A stretch of 64,000 bases of DNA, from NCBI GenBank assembly GCA_019914995.1, contig CM034136.1, positions 2,991,270 to 3,055,269 on the forward strand, given 5' to 3'. Shown here in pieces: positions 22,601-34,159 of the stretch (positions are counted from its first letter, which is position 1; each line of letters begins with the position of its first letter). A model generated the notes under the pieces. It did not search any database and had not been told where the DNA came from. It saw only the letters and a list, made by a program, of their open reading frames with translations. Position numbers and translations under genes: made by a program. This stretch comes from Acanthochlamys bracteata (lineage: Eukaryota; Streptophyta; Magnoliopsida; Pandanales; Velloziaceae).

Positions 22601-24482
22601 TAGCTTAATCAGAAAACTAAGCTGTCTCTTCCAATTCCAGGCATACTTTCACTTCGGCATCTGCAGACAATATTAAGAAATTTAGTCTCCCGAAGGGCGA
22701 GTTTTTGCACAATATGCTGTAAATTTCTTACTTCTCTTTGCTTTATTATGAACCTCACAATTTTTACTAATGATGGATCAATTTAAACATAAAAGTCTTA
22801 ACTCAGTAGGCATAGCTTTTGGCATCTTTTTTTTAAAATTTGTCTATCCATTAATAGCTCATAAATTGGACTATTGATCTGTTTGATGAAGATTGGGCAA
22901 GATAGTTGTTGAAGGAAGATGATGTACTAAATTTGATATAGTTGAGCATGGTGGACTATATGTGATTCTTTGGCAATCTCATTGTGTGTTAGTTGAGAGA
23001 TCTGGTTAAGTAGATCTTTTGTGCCTAGCCAAATCTAGACAGTTTATAGTCATTGAACACGCTTTTGATATGCATTGGTTCTGGAAGCATACATGGTAGA
23101 TGGATGCACATTTCTAAAGTTCTATCACACTGCTTGCCGAAGGCCTTCAGATATCATCTCGCTTATTACTTATGTAATTTTATTGCTTTGGGCTTCTTAG
23201 AAATCTTATAGTTGTAACAGAAACTGCGGGTACCATGTCACTAGAGAATTTGTAGGTTCACTCAATCTGTCTTTTTCTTGTCTGATAACTCGATGTGTTT
23301 GTGATCTATACTAATGACGACAGGGTTTTGTATTCACCGTCACGAAGCGTCTTTAGCTCCCTGTTTGAGCAACTACGACCTTAATGCTTTTGGTGTTGCA
23401 GTTTTTCTTTTAATGAGCTGGTTACATTCTTGTGCCGCATCCAGCTTTATTTCTTAGTAAATTTAAATTATTTTCTTTAATTTCTAAGAACATGGCAAGT
23501 GGTTGTTTACCTTTTATCTTGAAATTGGTTGTTTACCTTTTATTTTGCAGTTCACAACAGAAAACAATTATCAACTCAATGGCTGTAAATGAAGATGGTG
23601 TCATGGCAACTGGAGGCATGCAAAATCTTAAGTTTTCTGTCTTATTTAAAATGTCAATGATTAGTGTGATAGCCAGTTATATTCCTTTAGCTCTCACCAT
23701 GTATTTTAAAGTATTTAACGTGTCTTTTTCCTCTAGCTTTCTTTGTTTACATTGGACACGAACAAGATTGCCTTTATATGTTGACGGTGCTTAGATTCTT
23801 TGCGTATACATAAGAAATTATCCTCTCACTTAAAAATTTTGTTCTAACATCATTTATATGACATGCATCCTATAGGATATTGTTTCTTAATTCTTGCGGA
23901 TAAGAAAAGGCCTGTAACCTGCCAAGGCCATCCTGCTTAAAATTCTTGGTCACATTGCAAACACTGTTTAAATATTGAACATATAATTTCTTCTTTGACT
24001 TTTAGTTATTGATTTGAAGATGATAATGAAAGCCTTTGGTTTTGGTATTCATAGTTGTTGCCCATATCATATCTCCACTTATTTTAGTCATTATTTTAAA
24101 GGTGATAATGGGAGTCTTTGGTTCTGGGATTGGAAAAGTGGTCATAATTTTCAGCAAGCTCAGACTATTGTACAACCCGGTAAGTAGAGGTCCATTTAAT
24201 CTATTTTATGGTTTTCACTTGTTTTATAGGTCTCGAGGGTAGTAGGGATGACATCAAGCCTCTAACTTAAAAGTTTCGAGTCAGTAATAATATTTACATT
24301 TTCCAACAGGCTCACTGGATAGTGAAGCATGCATTTATGCCCTTTCCTATGATGTAAGTGGCTCGAGGCTTGTCACTTGCGAAGCAGACAAAACTATTAA
24401 GATGTGGAGAGAAGATCTTACTGCTACACCAGATACGCATCCTCTGAGTTTCAAGCCTCCCAAAGAGTTTCGCAGATATTAA
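16635..24482 (+). CDS. PRL1: PLEIOTROPIC REGULATORY LOCUS 1 (PRL1/PRP46-type WD40 protein), 17 exons
   Basis: A nuclear WD40 scaffold of the NineTeen/MOS4-associated spliceosomal complex (PRP46/PLRG1 orthologue), linked in plants to immunity, sugar and hormone signalling. Exons: 16635-16780, 16920-16944, 17209-17326, 18147-18228, 18343-18408, 18540-18624, 19555-19647, 20335-20398, 20479-20564, 20664-20765, 20877-20960, 22311-22371, 22456-22522, 22641-22718, 23551-23615, 24102-24179, 24310-24482. They sum to 1,473 bases, or 490 residues, near the 486 of the Arabidopsis protein. The N-terminus has [18 protein letters not shown]. The conserved [20 protein letters not shown] precedes seven WD repeats from about residue 175 ([68 protein letters not shown]). 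It ends [10 protein letters not shown]. One intron (after 23615) is GC-AG. A second ATG at codon 12 is possible. PRL1 and its paralogue PRL2 are not separable here. Confidence 0.96.
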
Positions 24483-27440
24483 ATTTGCATCAATCCTACG
24501 ATATGGTGCAACAGATCTTTCAGTACTTGTATGATGCAATCTGTACAGCTAGGGACAATTTCAATGTGATAGAGGTATGGAAGATCTGATTCAAGTAGTT
24601 GCTAAAGACCAATTTGTGTAAGTGTTTAGTGATTGACATGGGTAAATTCTGTGTGTAGGAGAATAAGATGTATTTGTATTTGCTGGGCTGCTTCTTAAGC
24701 TGAAAGACGATTTGAGTCATGGTCAATGATTTGCTAATTCGGGCATGCCTATTCTTGTCTTTGATCAGGTTACGTTTAGCTTTATTAAAGCACGAGCATC
24801 TCCAGCACCCCTAACTGCACATGAGATTGCATGCAAAGTATGCCTTTAGAGGAGTGACTTTTCTGAGTTCTCTTGCACTGTCTTGTAAAATACAATATGT
24901 GCATGAGTGCATCTTGCTTAGTTCTTGATGTTTTTGAACTCTGCCTCTGCCGTTTTGGGGATTCTTGTGTAATTTGTTAGACCTTTGTAAGAATCAACTT
25001 AGTGGGGTTATGATCACTTTTAAGTGTAATTTGTATTGTTTGTTAATTGTGTTTTTCGGAAAGAGGTATTTTCTTGCTTTCTAGTCCTTTGTGTTTTGTT
25101 GTCCTGTTATTTCTTCTGTTGTCAACATGTTTCGGAAGCTGTCATTCTTTCAAATTCAAAACAAATGTAGGATCACTATTGAACTAATCGTAGCTTTCAA
25201 ATTTCTTGGCGGTTGTCGTAGTGCTTTTACGTTCGCTTGATAATTTGAAAGCTTGTCCTGAATTGAATATACATGGAAGTGGTGGATTCCTGTAGGTTAT
25301 ACTTTGAACGGTTGCAGCGACATCTTAAATGGTACGAACATGAGAAAATGGAAGTTTCTGTTTCTAAAATTTTGAATGCAGCCAGGAATAGAAAAGAAGT
25401 TCTCTTTGTGAGTCCTAAGATTTCCACCGACTTATAACGAAATATAGGAAAAGTCGGAGGAGAAATCTTCGAGCTCCGGTAAGATATTGCAAGGAGCTGC
25501 TGGGGTTCTGATAGCGCTGCAGCAACGACTACTACTAACTACTGTACTGTTTGATATCTAACGCTGCGATGACTGTGACTATTTCAACGCTAAAATAGTT
25601 AGTCTTCATTGGCTCAAAATCTTTTGGTGTGATCTGCGGATAACAAAATCAATTCTTGAGAAGTTGAAAATCGTCAAACATGTTAGCAATCAACTGTTAG
25701 TGAAGATCTGGTATCGACAGGGACGACCGCAATACCACGAACTGTCAGCCATCTCAGTGTTTGTTGTATATTCAATCCGCCTATTACATTTCCATACATT
25801 AAAATTCACGTGGAAATCTGCTGCAGAAAAAAAAAACAAACAGTAATAAAAATGATCGTCCCACTTAATCCTTCTTAAAATTGTCGAGGAACTGTTGACT
25901 GTGTGTTGAATAATGCTTCTAATTGTTTGATTTCAAGGTTTGTTTACATTACTTTCACTTGATTGGTACTAATGATCAATATCATCCAAGGGCCATTCTG
26001 TAGCATATGAATCGAAAATTTATTACATAGAAAAAATAAAGCAGTTCTAAACTGTGCATCGTGAAGGCAAAACATGAATATCACACAACTGCGAATCCAT
26101 AGAAGAACATAAATTCTAAATAGTAGAAAATAAAATGTAAATGTTCTGTCAAATATGTTCGTTTAGCGTATCTTGGATATTGACATACAACATTTAAATA
26201 GCATCTGTAGCATTATTCACCTAGACTCACTAATATTATATGCTTTAGTACAAAATAACCAACTAACCATTCTTAAGGTTTGGCACAATGTTCTTAATGA
26301 ATATTTATACATTCTTGCAAGCACATGCTAAGAATGGAAAGCAAGGTAGAGCTCATAATGCCCACTTTAATCCCCACAACTAACATGAATTGTCATTCTA
26401 ATCAATCTACTGCCTAAAGTGGGGAGAAATTATTTCATACATAGGACAGGAGAGAAAAAAGAGTTATAGCAACAAAATAGGACCACTTGAAATATGATGA
26501 TCTCGTTTTGATTCCGAAGTATGTTTATGTTAGATACAAGGGAGCAATCTCTTCTAACAACACTGGCCCTCAATCTGCTAACTTGCAAATGTCATCTGCG
26601 TAGTGTGTAGGTCATCATCGTCCAAGTTAATCAATCAATCAAACGTATATATCAATTTTGATGATCACTATCATAGAGTAGGGTAGTGACTGTAGGGAAG
26701 ATTCGTAAGGCAAAAAGGTTCTCTTCGCTTCAGGTACTCTTCCTAATAAGAATTGTTTCTACATTAATAGCCAGGTAACCTGTCTAGAAGGATACAAAAG
26801 AAGCGGGCCGAACTTTAATTAGGTAGTTTTCAAATAGCTAACTATCGAAGACATTACTTAATTCTTTTGGAGGTTATTTGATTACATAGGCCACACCTAA
26901 CTCAAATTTGTTTTTCTAAGCCACCTTATAAAAATATGTATTTGGGATCAATTTTTTATGCTAAAAGACCAAAATTTTTTCAACTCAGATTTGCTCTAGC
27001 CTCTTCTTCTCCCCCATCCTAAACCCTTCATCTTCTCTATTTACATATAACTCCTCCCTAACTCTTGTCTATCTAATCTTTTCATATTGCAAACTGCTTT
27101 ATTTGTATTGCTATCTTAATTTCTACAATGATTCACTCGCTCTGGTGAAGTCTTAATCGTGTCTAGAAACAATCTTCCCCGTCGGCTTTGATTGCGTAAC
27201 GCGAAATCCATCATATCATTTCTCTTTCCCGAAAAATAATAATGGCTATATGAGGTATGCTGAGATAATTGTAAGATTTTCCTAAGGTATGGCATCGTTG
27301 TTTGATTTGTTGTCTCGTCTACATTATTAAGGTCACATATAGTCGCATAAGTGGCACATATCCTACAACTAGCACACAAGATCACCCATGGTCACACATA
27401 TTGGTCGCATAAATTAGACAGAAGAGTTGCAATAGTCACA
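24483..27440. other. PRL1 3' region and intergenic DNA
   Basis: The first few hundred bases are PRL1 3' UTR; the polyadenylation site could not be placed. Beyond about 25000 I see no gene, tRNA or well-bounded transposon. The short open frames here have no recognisable protein signature. Confidence 0.5.
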
Positions 27441-27444
27441 TATA

Positions 27445-27695
27445 GGGTGTGTTTATCTAGGCTTGGAAGTGGGTAAAGTGGAGTTTCTAGGAAGTGGATT
27501 TAAAAAATTAAATTAAAAATTAGGAATATTTAATAAAAATAAATTTTTATATTAATTTTATACTAATAGTAAGTTTTAACAAATGAATTTTTTAAAAAAA
27601 AATTGATAAGAAAATTTTATTTTAATTTTTTTATTTATTTTATATTAAAAGTGAGTTTAGAAAAAGTGGAGTTTGGGGTGTTGGTAAACACGCCC
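27445..27695. mobile_element. MITE with GGGTGTGTTTA ends
   Basis: 251 bp, starting GGGTGTGTTTATCTAGG and ending TTGGTAAACACGCCC, giving inverted ends of about 11 bp. Flanks are ATA and ATG, a near-match target duplication. The AT-rich interior is non-coding. It is Tourist/PIF-like by its ends. Confidence 0.7.
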
Positions 27696-27699
27696 ATGG

Positions 27700-30320
27700 T
27701 GTATCTCCATATGCGATTCTTTCTCTTTTCGTGCAATCATGTGCAATCATGGTTTGATATGGTAATACACAATGTATTCTTTTTTCTTCAATTTATTTCA
27801 TATAAGTAACATTCAGCAATTGAAGAAACTTCTTTAATCGAACCAAATATATCATAAAAGGTAGGAGAAGATGGATGCTAATTTAGGTTGGGAAAGGATG
27901 GAACACAATAAATTATTTATGGTTGAAGGTTAACTTATCAACAAAACACAGACGTAATGTGGCAACTAGAGACGAATAGAATCGTTGACAAGATGAATCC
28001 TCTTTCCAACGAGTTCCTATTAGATTAGAGTTTTTCAGATAGTTCATACTCAATACTTCATTTTATATTGAAGGTTAACCACATGAGGATAATCTCAACT
28101 TATCAACACTGAATTAGTTAGATATCAAGTTTTTATTACTTATAAGATTTTATTATAATGATTCTTATTGAATTTTAGTCAACAATGAAAACTTTAACTC
28201 TAGCTAACTCAATGTTAAGTTGTTTCAATTTATTCTTATGATGCTTAACCTTCAATCCTAAAAAGAAGAATTGAATATGATATGTTCAAGAGACTCTAAT
28301 CAATAGGGACTCATCGAGAAGAGGATGCTTTTTACCAACCATTTCAACCGTCTTCTAATAGCCATAATACGTGCGTAAATAATTTGAAGCATTCACTTTT
28401 TCAAAACGATTTGAAGTTTTCACATTGTTGAGGATTCATTAGTTCAAAATTATGTTTCTGAACATTTATATAACTTTATTTGTAAATATGGTTGCTATCT
28501 TTTAACCTTGTAAACAAATGTGTATTGATGATATCTTTTTAAAAAGTTTTTCTACTTTTTAAATCTTGTCTGAAAAATAATTTTGATAATTGTTAATGCC
28601 CTAATTTCTGAATATTTTTAATTTATAAATGCATTTTAATATATGTGACCATTATGTACAACATTTGTGCTACCATTATGTGCTATCGTTTGTGTCCGTA
28701 TTTATTACTTGTACAACATATAAATTTAAAATATCTTATAAATTTTGATTTTAAAATTATAAATATTTATATATTGAGTGTTGATATATCTAGTGATTGC
28801 TTGTTGATTACAAGTAATTATTCTCATAAGTTATCATTTATACGACCATATATTATCCCTATGCATCATGTGGGAGCCTATATTGACCACAAATCAATGA
28901 AGTCAAATTGCATAGCGCCACATCCCCCACATGCATGAATCAAACAAAATTCATTCATAAAATTTAAAAATATTCAGAATACGAACATTAACACATTTGA
29001 CATATGTACGACTAAATATTTGTCTATCTCTTACACATTTATAATGTTTAGAAATAAGATAATATTTACCTATTTCAAGTAAAAAAATTACCCTTGTTTG
29101 ACTATTTGTGACGTTGTGCGACCATTATTAATCAATTGAGATCATGTTCGACAACGAACAATATGGTAACTTTTTCTTGAAATTTAGAACAATGCATATC
29201 CTTACTCTGTTCAGAGAAAGTCCGAAGATGAGCTCTTTATTACCATGTCTTCAGTTGGTCACATAGGGAAGCATCTTCTAATGCAATCTATGCCATGTGT
29301 GGAGATACAATTCATAATGAGCCCTACAATCATTATAACTTACCATGTTGTAAGTTTATCCTCAACACCAAGCAGTTCATACTCAACATTACTACTTCTA
29401 GTTGGTATATGCATTGCGAATTACAAGTGTTCACTATTCTATCTATTACATAGTAAATATCAAAGTACACATAATACATATCAAATAATTGTATTTGAAC
29501 GGTGACAAATTATCAAAATAAGATTGCATATGGTTGTATATAGTCGCACACATAGATGTTGTGTGCACACTATGTATACGACTATGTACGATCTATACGA
29601 CTACTGTGTGCGAGTTGTGCGACCTGTGCAATCCTAATTGATACGGTTGTCATTATAATTTTTTTATCTTTGTGTCAAACAAATTTCAGACTAGTTTTTT
29701 TCTCTCTTTGTCAAAAAATTTTCACTAACTTTATTTGTCGCGACTCAAATTTTAAAGAAATTATAAATAATAACCAGATTGATATGATGAATAAGAATAT
29801 TAAAGACATGTCAACTCGTCAAACCTTTATTAATGTCGGTCGAATATCAGTTTAGGAACTCCAAGCTTGAGAGCCGACGGAGTCGAGATTCGCTGGCAAA
29901 CTTTCAGAGCAAAAATTTAAAATGTAGGTCTAATATTTTAATAGTTAAATATATAAAAAAAATATAATTATACAAATATATTTTAAAAATGTGATAAATA
30001 AACACAAAGTGAGGGCAGATGTGGCCTATTAAACAAAAAACCAATCCTTTTGCCATCGGGAAAATTATGTAGTCATTTGGATACACTGTAATTGTCGGTT
30101 GATATCATTGTCCTTGATCGACCCCTTAAGGTATATTTCATAGTTTTAAAGTTTCTATAAAGCAGCATATTTCTAGTAATTTTGTATTTGATACACCCCA
30201 CCCTAGGAAACTCAATCTTGTACATATTTGTCGTCTCGATATGCATATACGGTTCGATGGATTGTATATTTGAGTATGAAAATTCCAATTTCTGCCTCAT
30301 AGTTCTTGAAGTATGAGTGT
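27700..30320. other. Intergenic region with recurring TGCGAC/GTCGCA words
   Basis: No gene recognised. Together with 27280-27440, the patches 28640-28880, 29100-29160 and 29540-29640 repeatedly contain words such as TAGTCGCA, GTGCGACC, TGTGCGA and TACGACTA. They resemble a diffuse subterminal array of an old DNA transposon, but no termini were found. Confidence 0.35.
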
Positions 30321-30324
30321 CATA

Positions 30325-30580
30325 TGGGGACGTTTGGAAAAGCTTTTCCCAAAAGCTTTTTTTTATTGTTTTATTTTATATTTTTGAATACATCTTTTAT
30401 AAGTATTTAGAGAATTTATTTAAAAATTAAAAAATATAAAAAAATTCTACGTAATAAGATCTTTTTATTGCTTATTTTTATTATTTTTTAGATAAAAAAG
30501 TATAGCTTATTTTTCAAAAAAGATAAAAATATCTTCTATTCTAAACAAATTTTATTTCAAAAATATTTCCAATGCTCCCA
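30325..30580. mobile_element. AT-rich MITE, GGGGACGTTTGG family
   Basis: About 256 bp, starting TGGGGACGTTTGGAAAAGC and ending TTTCCAATGCTCCCA. It shares the internal TTTATAAGTATTTAGAGAAT core and the CTACGTAATAAGATCTTTTT segment with the MITE near the PRL1 promoter. The target duplication is uncertain (ATA or TA). Confidence 0.7.
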
Positions 30581-30584
30581 TAAT

Positions 30585-33500
30585 GCATTAAACCGTATCA
30601 CCTTCTACATCTCAAAAATAAATAAAATGTACATATTGGGTCTGTGTATGTAATGGGGTAGCAACAAATCCATGTTCGACTTCACTTAAATTTTCAAAGC
30701 AAAACTCTCATCTAGATTAATTTGTGATTGCATTAAGACAAAATTAAAGTCGACTGATGTATTCTCGCATTTATCAAAATTACAAAGATTGTGTTAACAC
30801 AAGTTATTGTTTACTTGTCCAAAGATTTAAATTACTTATTAGTTATAGTGAGCACTAAATGTTTTTCACGAATGCCATATGGGAAAACACTATGCAAGAA
30901 AGTAAAAGCATGTTCAGATTTTGAATAATTTTATATAGTAGAGAAAGTAAGAAAGAAAGAAAGAGATGAAAGATACTTTAATGTAGGTGGTTCTGTTGCT
31001 TAAATTAAACAGACCTAAATATCAGTTTTCGAAAAGCTTTTGAATATCACTGTCGCTCATGTTTATGTAGCTTTAAAGCCTCTCATTGCCGACGACATAG
31101 TTGTTAATGTTGTTGTTGCTACTTGACTGCTACTGCTTATCTTCTATTTATTTTCAAGGTTTGCTTTGTTTTTGTTTCTACTTGACTGCTAGCTACTGCT
31201 GCTTATCTTATATTTATTTTCAAGGTTTGTTTTGAAGGGTTACAGAAAGTTGTTAGGCACTTCCTCTCAGAAAATTAATATAAGATCCGGTCTCAAAACT
31301 AGAATAATTGGCTAACGTTTTAAGAATTAGCATCTTCTATATAAAGTGCTAATTTGAAAATATCAAGGAGGTGGATTGTTAAATCCATCAAATCATGACC
31401 CAGTTTGGCACAGACCTTGACAAGTTAATGGCACACCTATAAATTGACAAGAGTGTTTTTTCACTTGGACATCATTGGTAGGACTCTCCGTTATTGATCC
31501 GAACCTAGTTTAATTTAGAGATCCAACAATTTTATTTTCAGCAATATGCAAGATGGCTTCAACCCACCAGCCTCTAATACTAATTATATGACTAAATTTT
31601 TAAACAAAAATAATTGGCCAACAAACTGAAGATTTAGTATCACCTATATTTAAGCACAAATCTATTTCAATATTCAACCAATATGAAATTATTAAGAGCG
31701 TGAATTGTTAACTCTATCAAATTATGACCCAATTTGGTCCAATATAAAAGGAGTTGATGGCTCACCTCTAAATTGGCTATATATGTTTTATTTAGGCGTT
31801 ATTTCCTACGCACATCCAATATTAATTCAAACTTAATCCAACTTGGAGGCCGAAGAATTAAACACTAAAATTTTTCTTAAGTATGTCATGTTTAGTACTT
31901 TAATTATATCATTAGTGGAAGATTTTAGTTTCAAGACATAAGGATTATGAATTATTGACATTGCATTTTCAAGCAAGTACCATGTTAGTAATTATCCAAA
32001 AATCAGATAGAAACTTTCTTTTGATTAGATAGCGAAACCAATCCATTGAAAACCAGAAAATGGGATAAGTTTGAACACATATTTGAGTAATAATATATGT
32101 GACATATACTTCCCCGATAATTTGCATGTGGAGTATAACGCATGATATCTACATCAAACAAGATCATCAATCATGGGCTAACCAATTTTTTATCAAAAAA
32201 CTTGAGAAATCAGTTATATATAACTCATTTGTTACTGCCAGCAAGCTAAGACTTACAGGGAAATGGTGGGTAGGATTCCACTGCAATTCTACTTTTATAT
32301 CGTTCTCAGCATTGAATTAAATAACAACAACCACAAAGAAAGACCACATGTAATTGCAACGTTGGTTGCATTTTCAATCTAAAACATTGTTTGTTGCTAA
32401 GCTCACCAAAGTCTTCTATTATTCTAAAACATACCTGTCTTGAAAATGATGTTTTTAGTCAAGGGATAGTTGGAAAAAAAAAAAAACGTAAACTAACAAG
32501 TGCGAACAATGATTCACCAGAATTCTGTTGCATTGCCACTATCTACTCAAAAGAAAATTTTATCAAAAATAAGAACCTTCCACATGGTTGCCATGTGGAC
32601 TAAAATGAAACAGTTGTTTGTATAATTTGCTCAAATTATAATGTGATATACCTGTTTTTTGTTGTAGTTATTAATATATAAAGAGCAATATAGCACTGCT
32701 CAAGTCTCTTGATAGTTGATACTCTTGTTAATACATGCGCTTGGGAGTAGATGATATATACCAATTTAAAATGGGTTTCTGAATAATTAACTACAATGTA
32801 GTGGAACTGTCAAGTGTCAATATCTATGTAGTTTGTTGTTTTTGGGGCTATATATAAATCAGCGTTATTCGCAATTTCATTCATAACAAAGTATTAATTA
32901 GTCATGAATATATAGAGAATGTGATGGATAATATACTTCGACTAGGAATTAGTGTTCATTATGATTTGGGTGTAAGTGCTTATTCCTCTCAGGAAGCCCT
33001 TTTGCTACAACTTATCAATAGAAGAAATGAGCTTGGTGAAATTGAATCCGTAATAAGTTAATTAGAGGTAAGTTCAAAAAAACTGAAGTAAGTTAATTAG
33101 ACGTGAGTTCAAAAGATCGAGTCCGCACCGTTAACAAAGCTTACCGTGTTGTTTCGTACCAACCAAACGGAGACAACTCACCTTCTCCAAGCCAACCGAT
33201 TCTCCAAATACCATCACGTTCATCTCATATTCTCATTTGCATCGCACTACTATATTATTGTTAATTAGTTTAATTCTATATATAATATCTTAACCACAAC
33301 TTTGTCCTTACAACTAATGATAAATAATAACCATAGACTAATTATGCTATAGTTATTACGACTAACCGTCTATGTCAATTAATTTAAATTCAATTAAAAA
33401 GCTGAAAAAGGTCGAAGTGGGGGTTACCAGAACCGTCCACTTGTCCAAAGATGCAAAGGTACTGTGCTGCATCGTTGACGAACCCCACACCAGCTCGCAT

Positions 33501-34015
33501 ATTTGGGGCCCGCAGTTGCTGGTTGTTGCTACGTTAGAAAAGGGACGAGTATTGAATGTACGGAAAAATTTTGTAAAAATAAGTTTTATAAATAAATATT
33601 AAAAACAGTGATTTGAAAAAGAATTTAATTTTATAGAAACTAAGTTGAAAATAAAAATAAATTTTAAAGTAAAATAAAATTTTTAATTATAAATAAAATA
33701 TGTGATTGTTTAAAACTTTAAATGGACAAAGGACTTTCTGAAATTTGAAACAAGCCGTTATACTTGAATTACTATTGAAATACTGGAGATATTCTTTGTG
33801 TAGAAAGTAGAAAGTGATTATATGCTGAAGAAAATAAAACAAAACAAGGTTGTAATGTTCATTTAACAAAGTCAACTTCGAGATGGAAATTTCACCAGTT
33901 TACATCTCGCAAGCATAACAACGGTTGCGATAGGTTTCATCGGACGGTCAACATACGACAGCGAGTAGTCTGAGCGGAAATTTATTTAATTTATTTTTCT
34001 TCACTCAATTTCCTG
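30585..34015. other. Intergenic DNA upstream of the UXS gene
   Basis: No gene recognised. A repeated sentence-like block (31140-31185 and 31188-31240: TTATTTTCAAGGTTTG with TGACTGCTAC) marks a small local duplication of about 60 bp. 31370-31860 contains two loosely similar stretches around AAATCATGACCCAGTTTGG and AAATTATGACCCAATTTGG, about 340 bp apart, probably an old repeat. 33120-33260 is less AT-rich without an open frame of note. Confidence 0.4.
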
Positions 34016-34018
34016 TGG

Positions 34019-34029
34019 TATATATAAAT
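34019..34029 (+). promoter_or_regulatory. TATA box of the UXS gene
   Basis: TATATATAAAT lies about 130 bp upstream of the UXS start codon. This spacing fits a transcription start near 34055 and a 5' UTR of about 100 bases containing a long pyrimidine-rich tract (34100-34152). Confidence 0.55.
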
Positions 34030-34159
34030 TGAAGCACCCATCAAACCGGGAGTAGAGGAGGAAGAAATTAAAAGCTTTAGAAGAACAGACACTGTTCTGT
34101 TCTTTCGCATTATAAAATATTTTTCTTTTTTTAGTTTTTTTTTTTCTTTTCAATCGAGC

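Noticed and set aside
24351-24360. Apparent donor GTAAGTGG in the last PRL1 exon
   Set aside because: Reading through gives the conserved [19 protein letters not shown], so the GTAAGT is coding and not a splice site.
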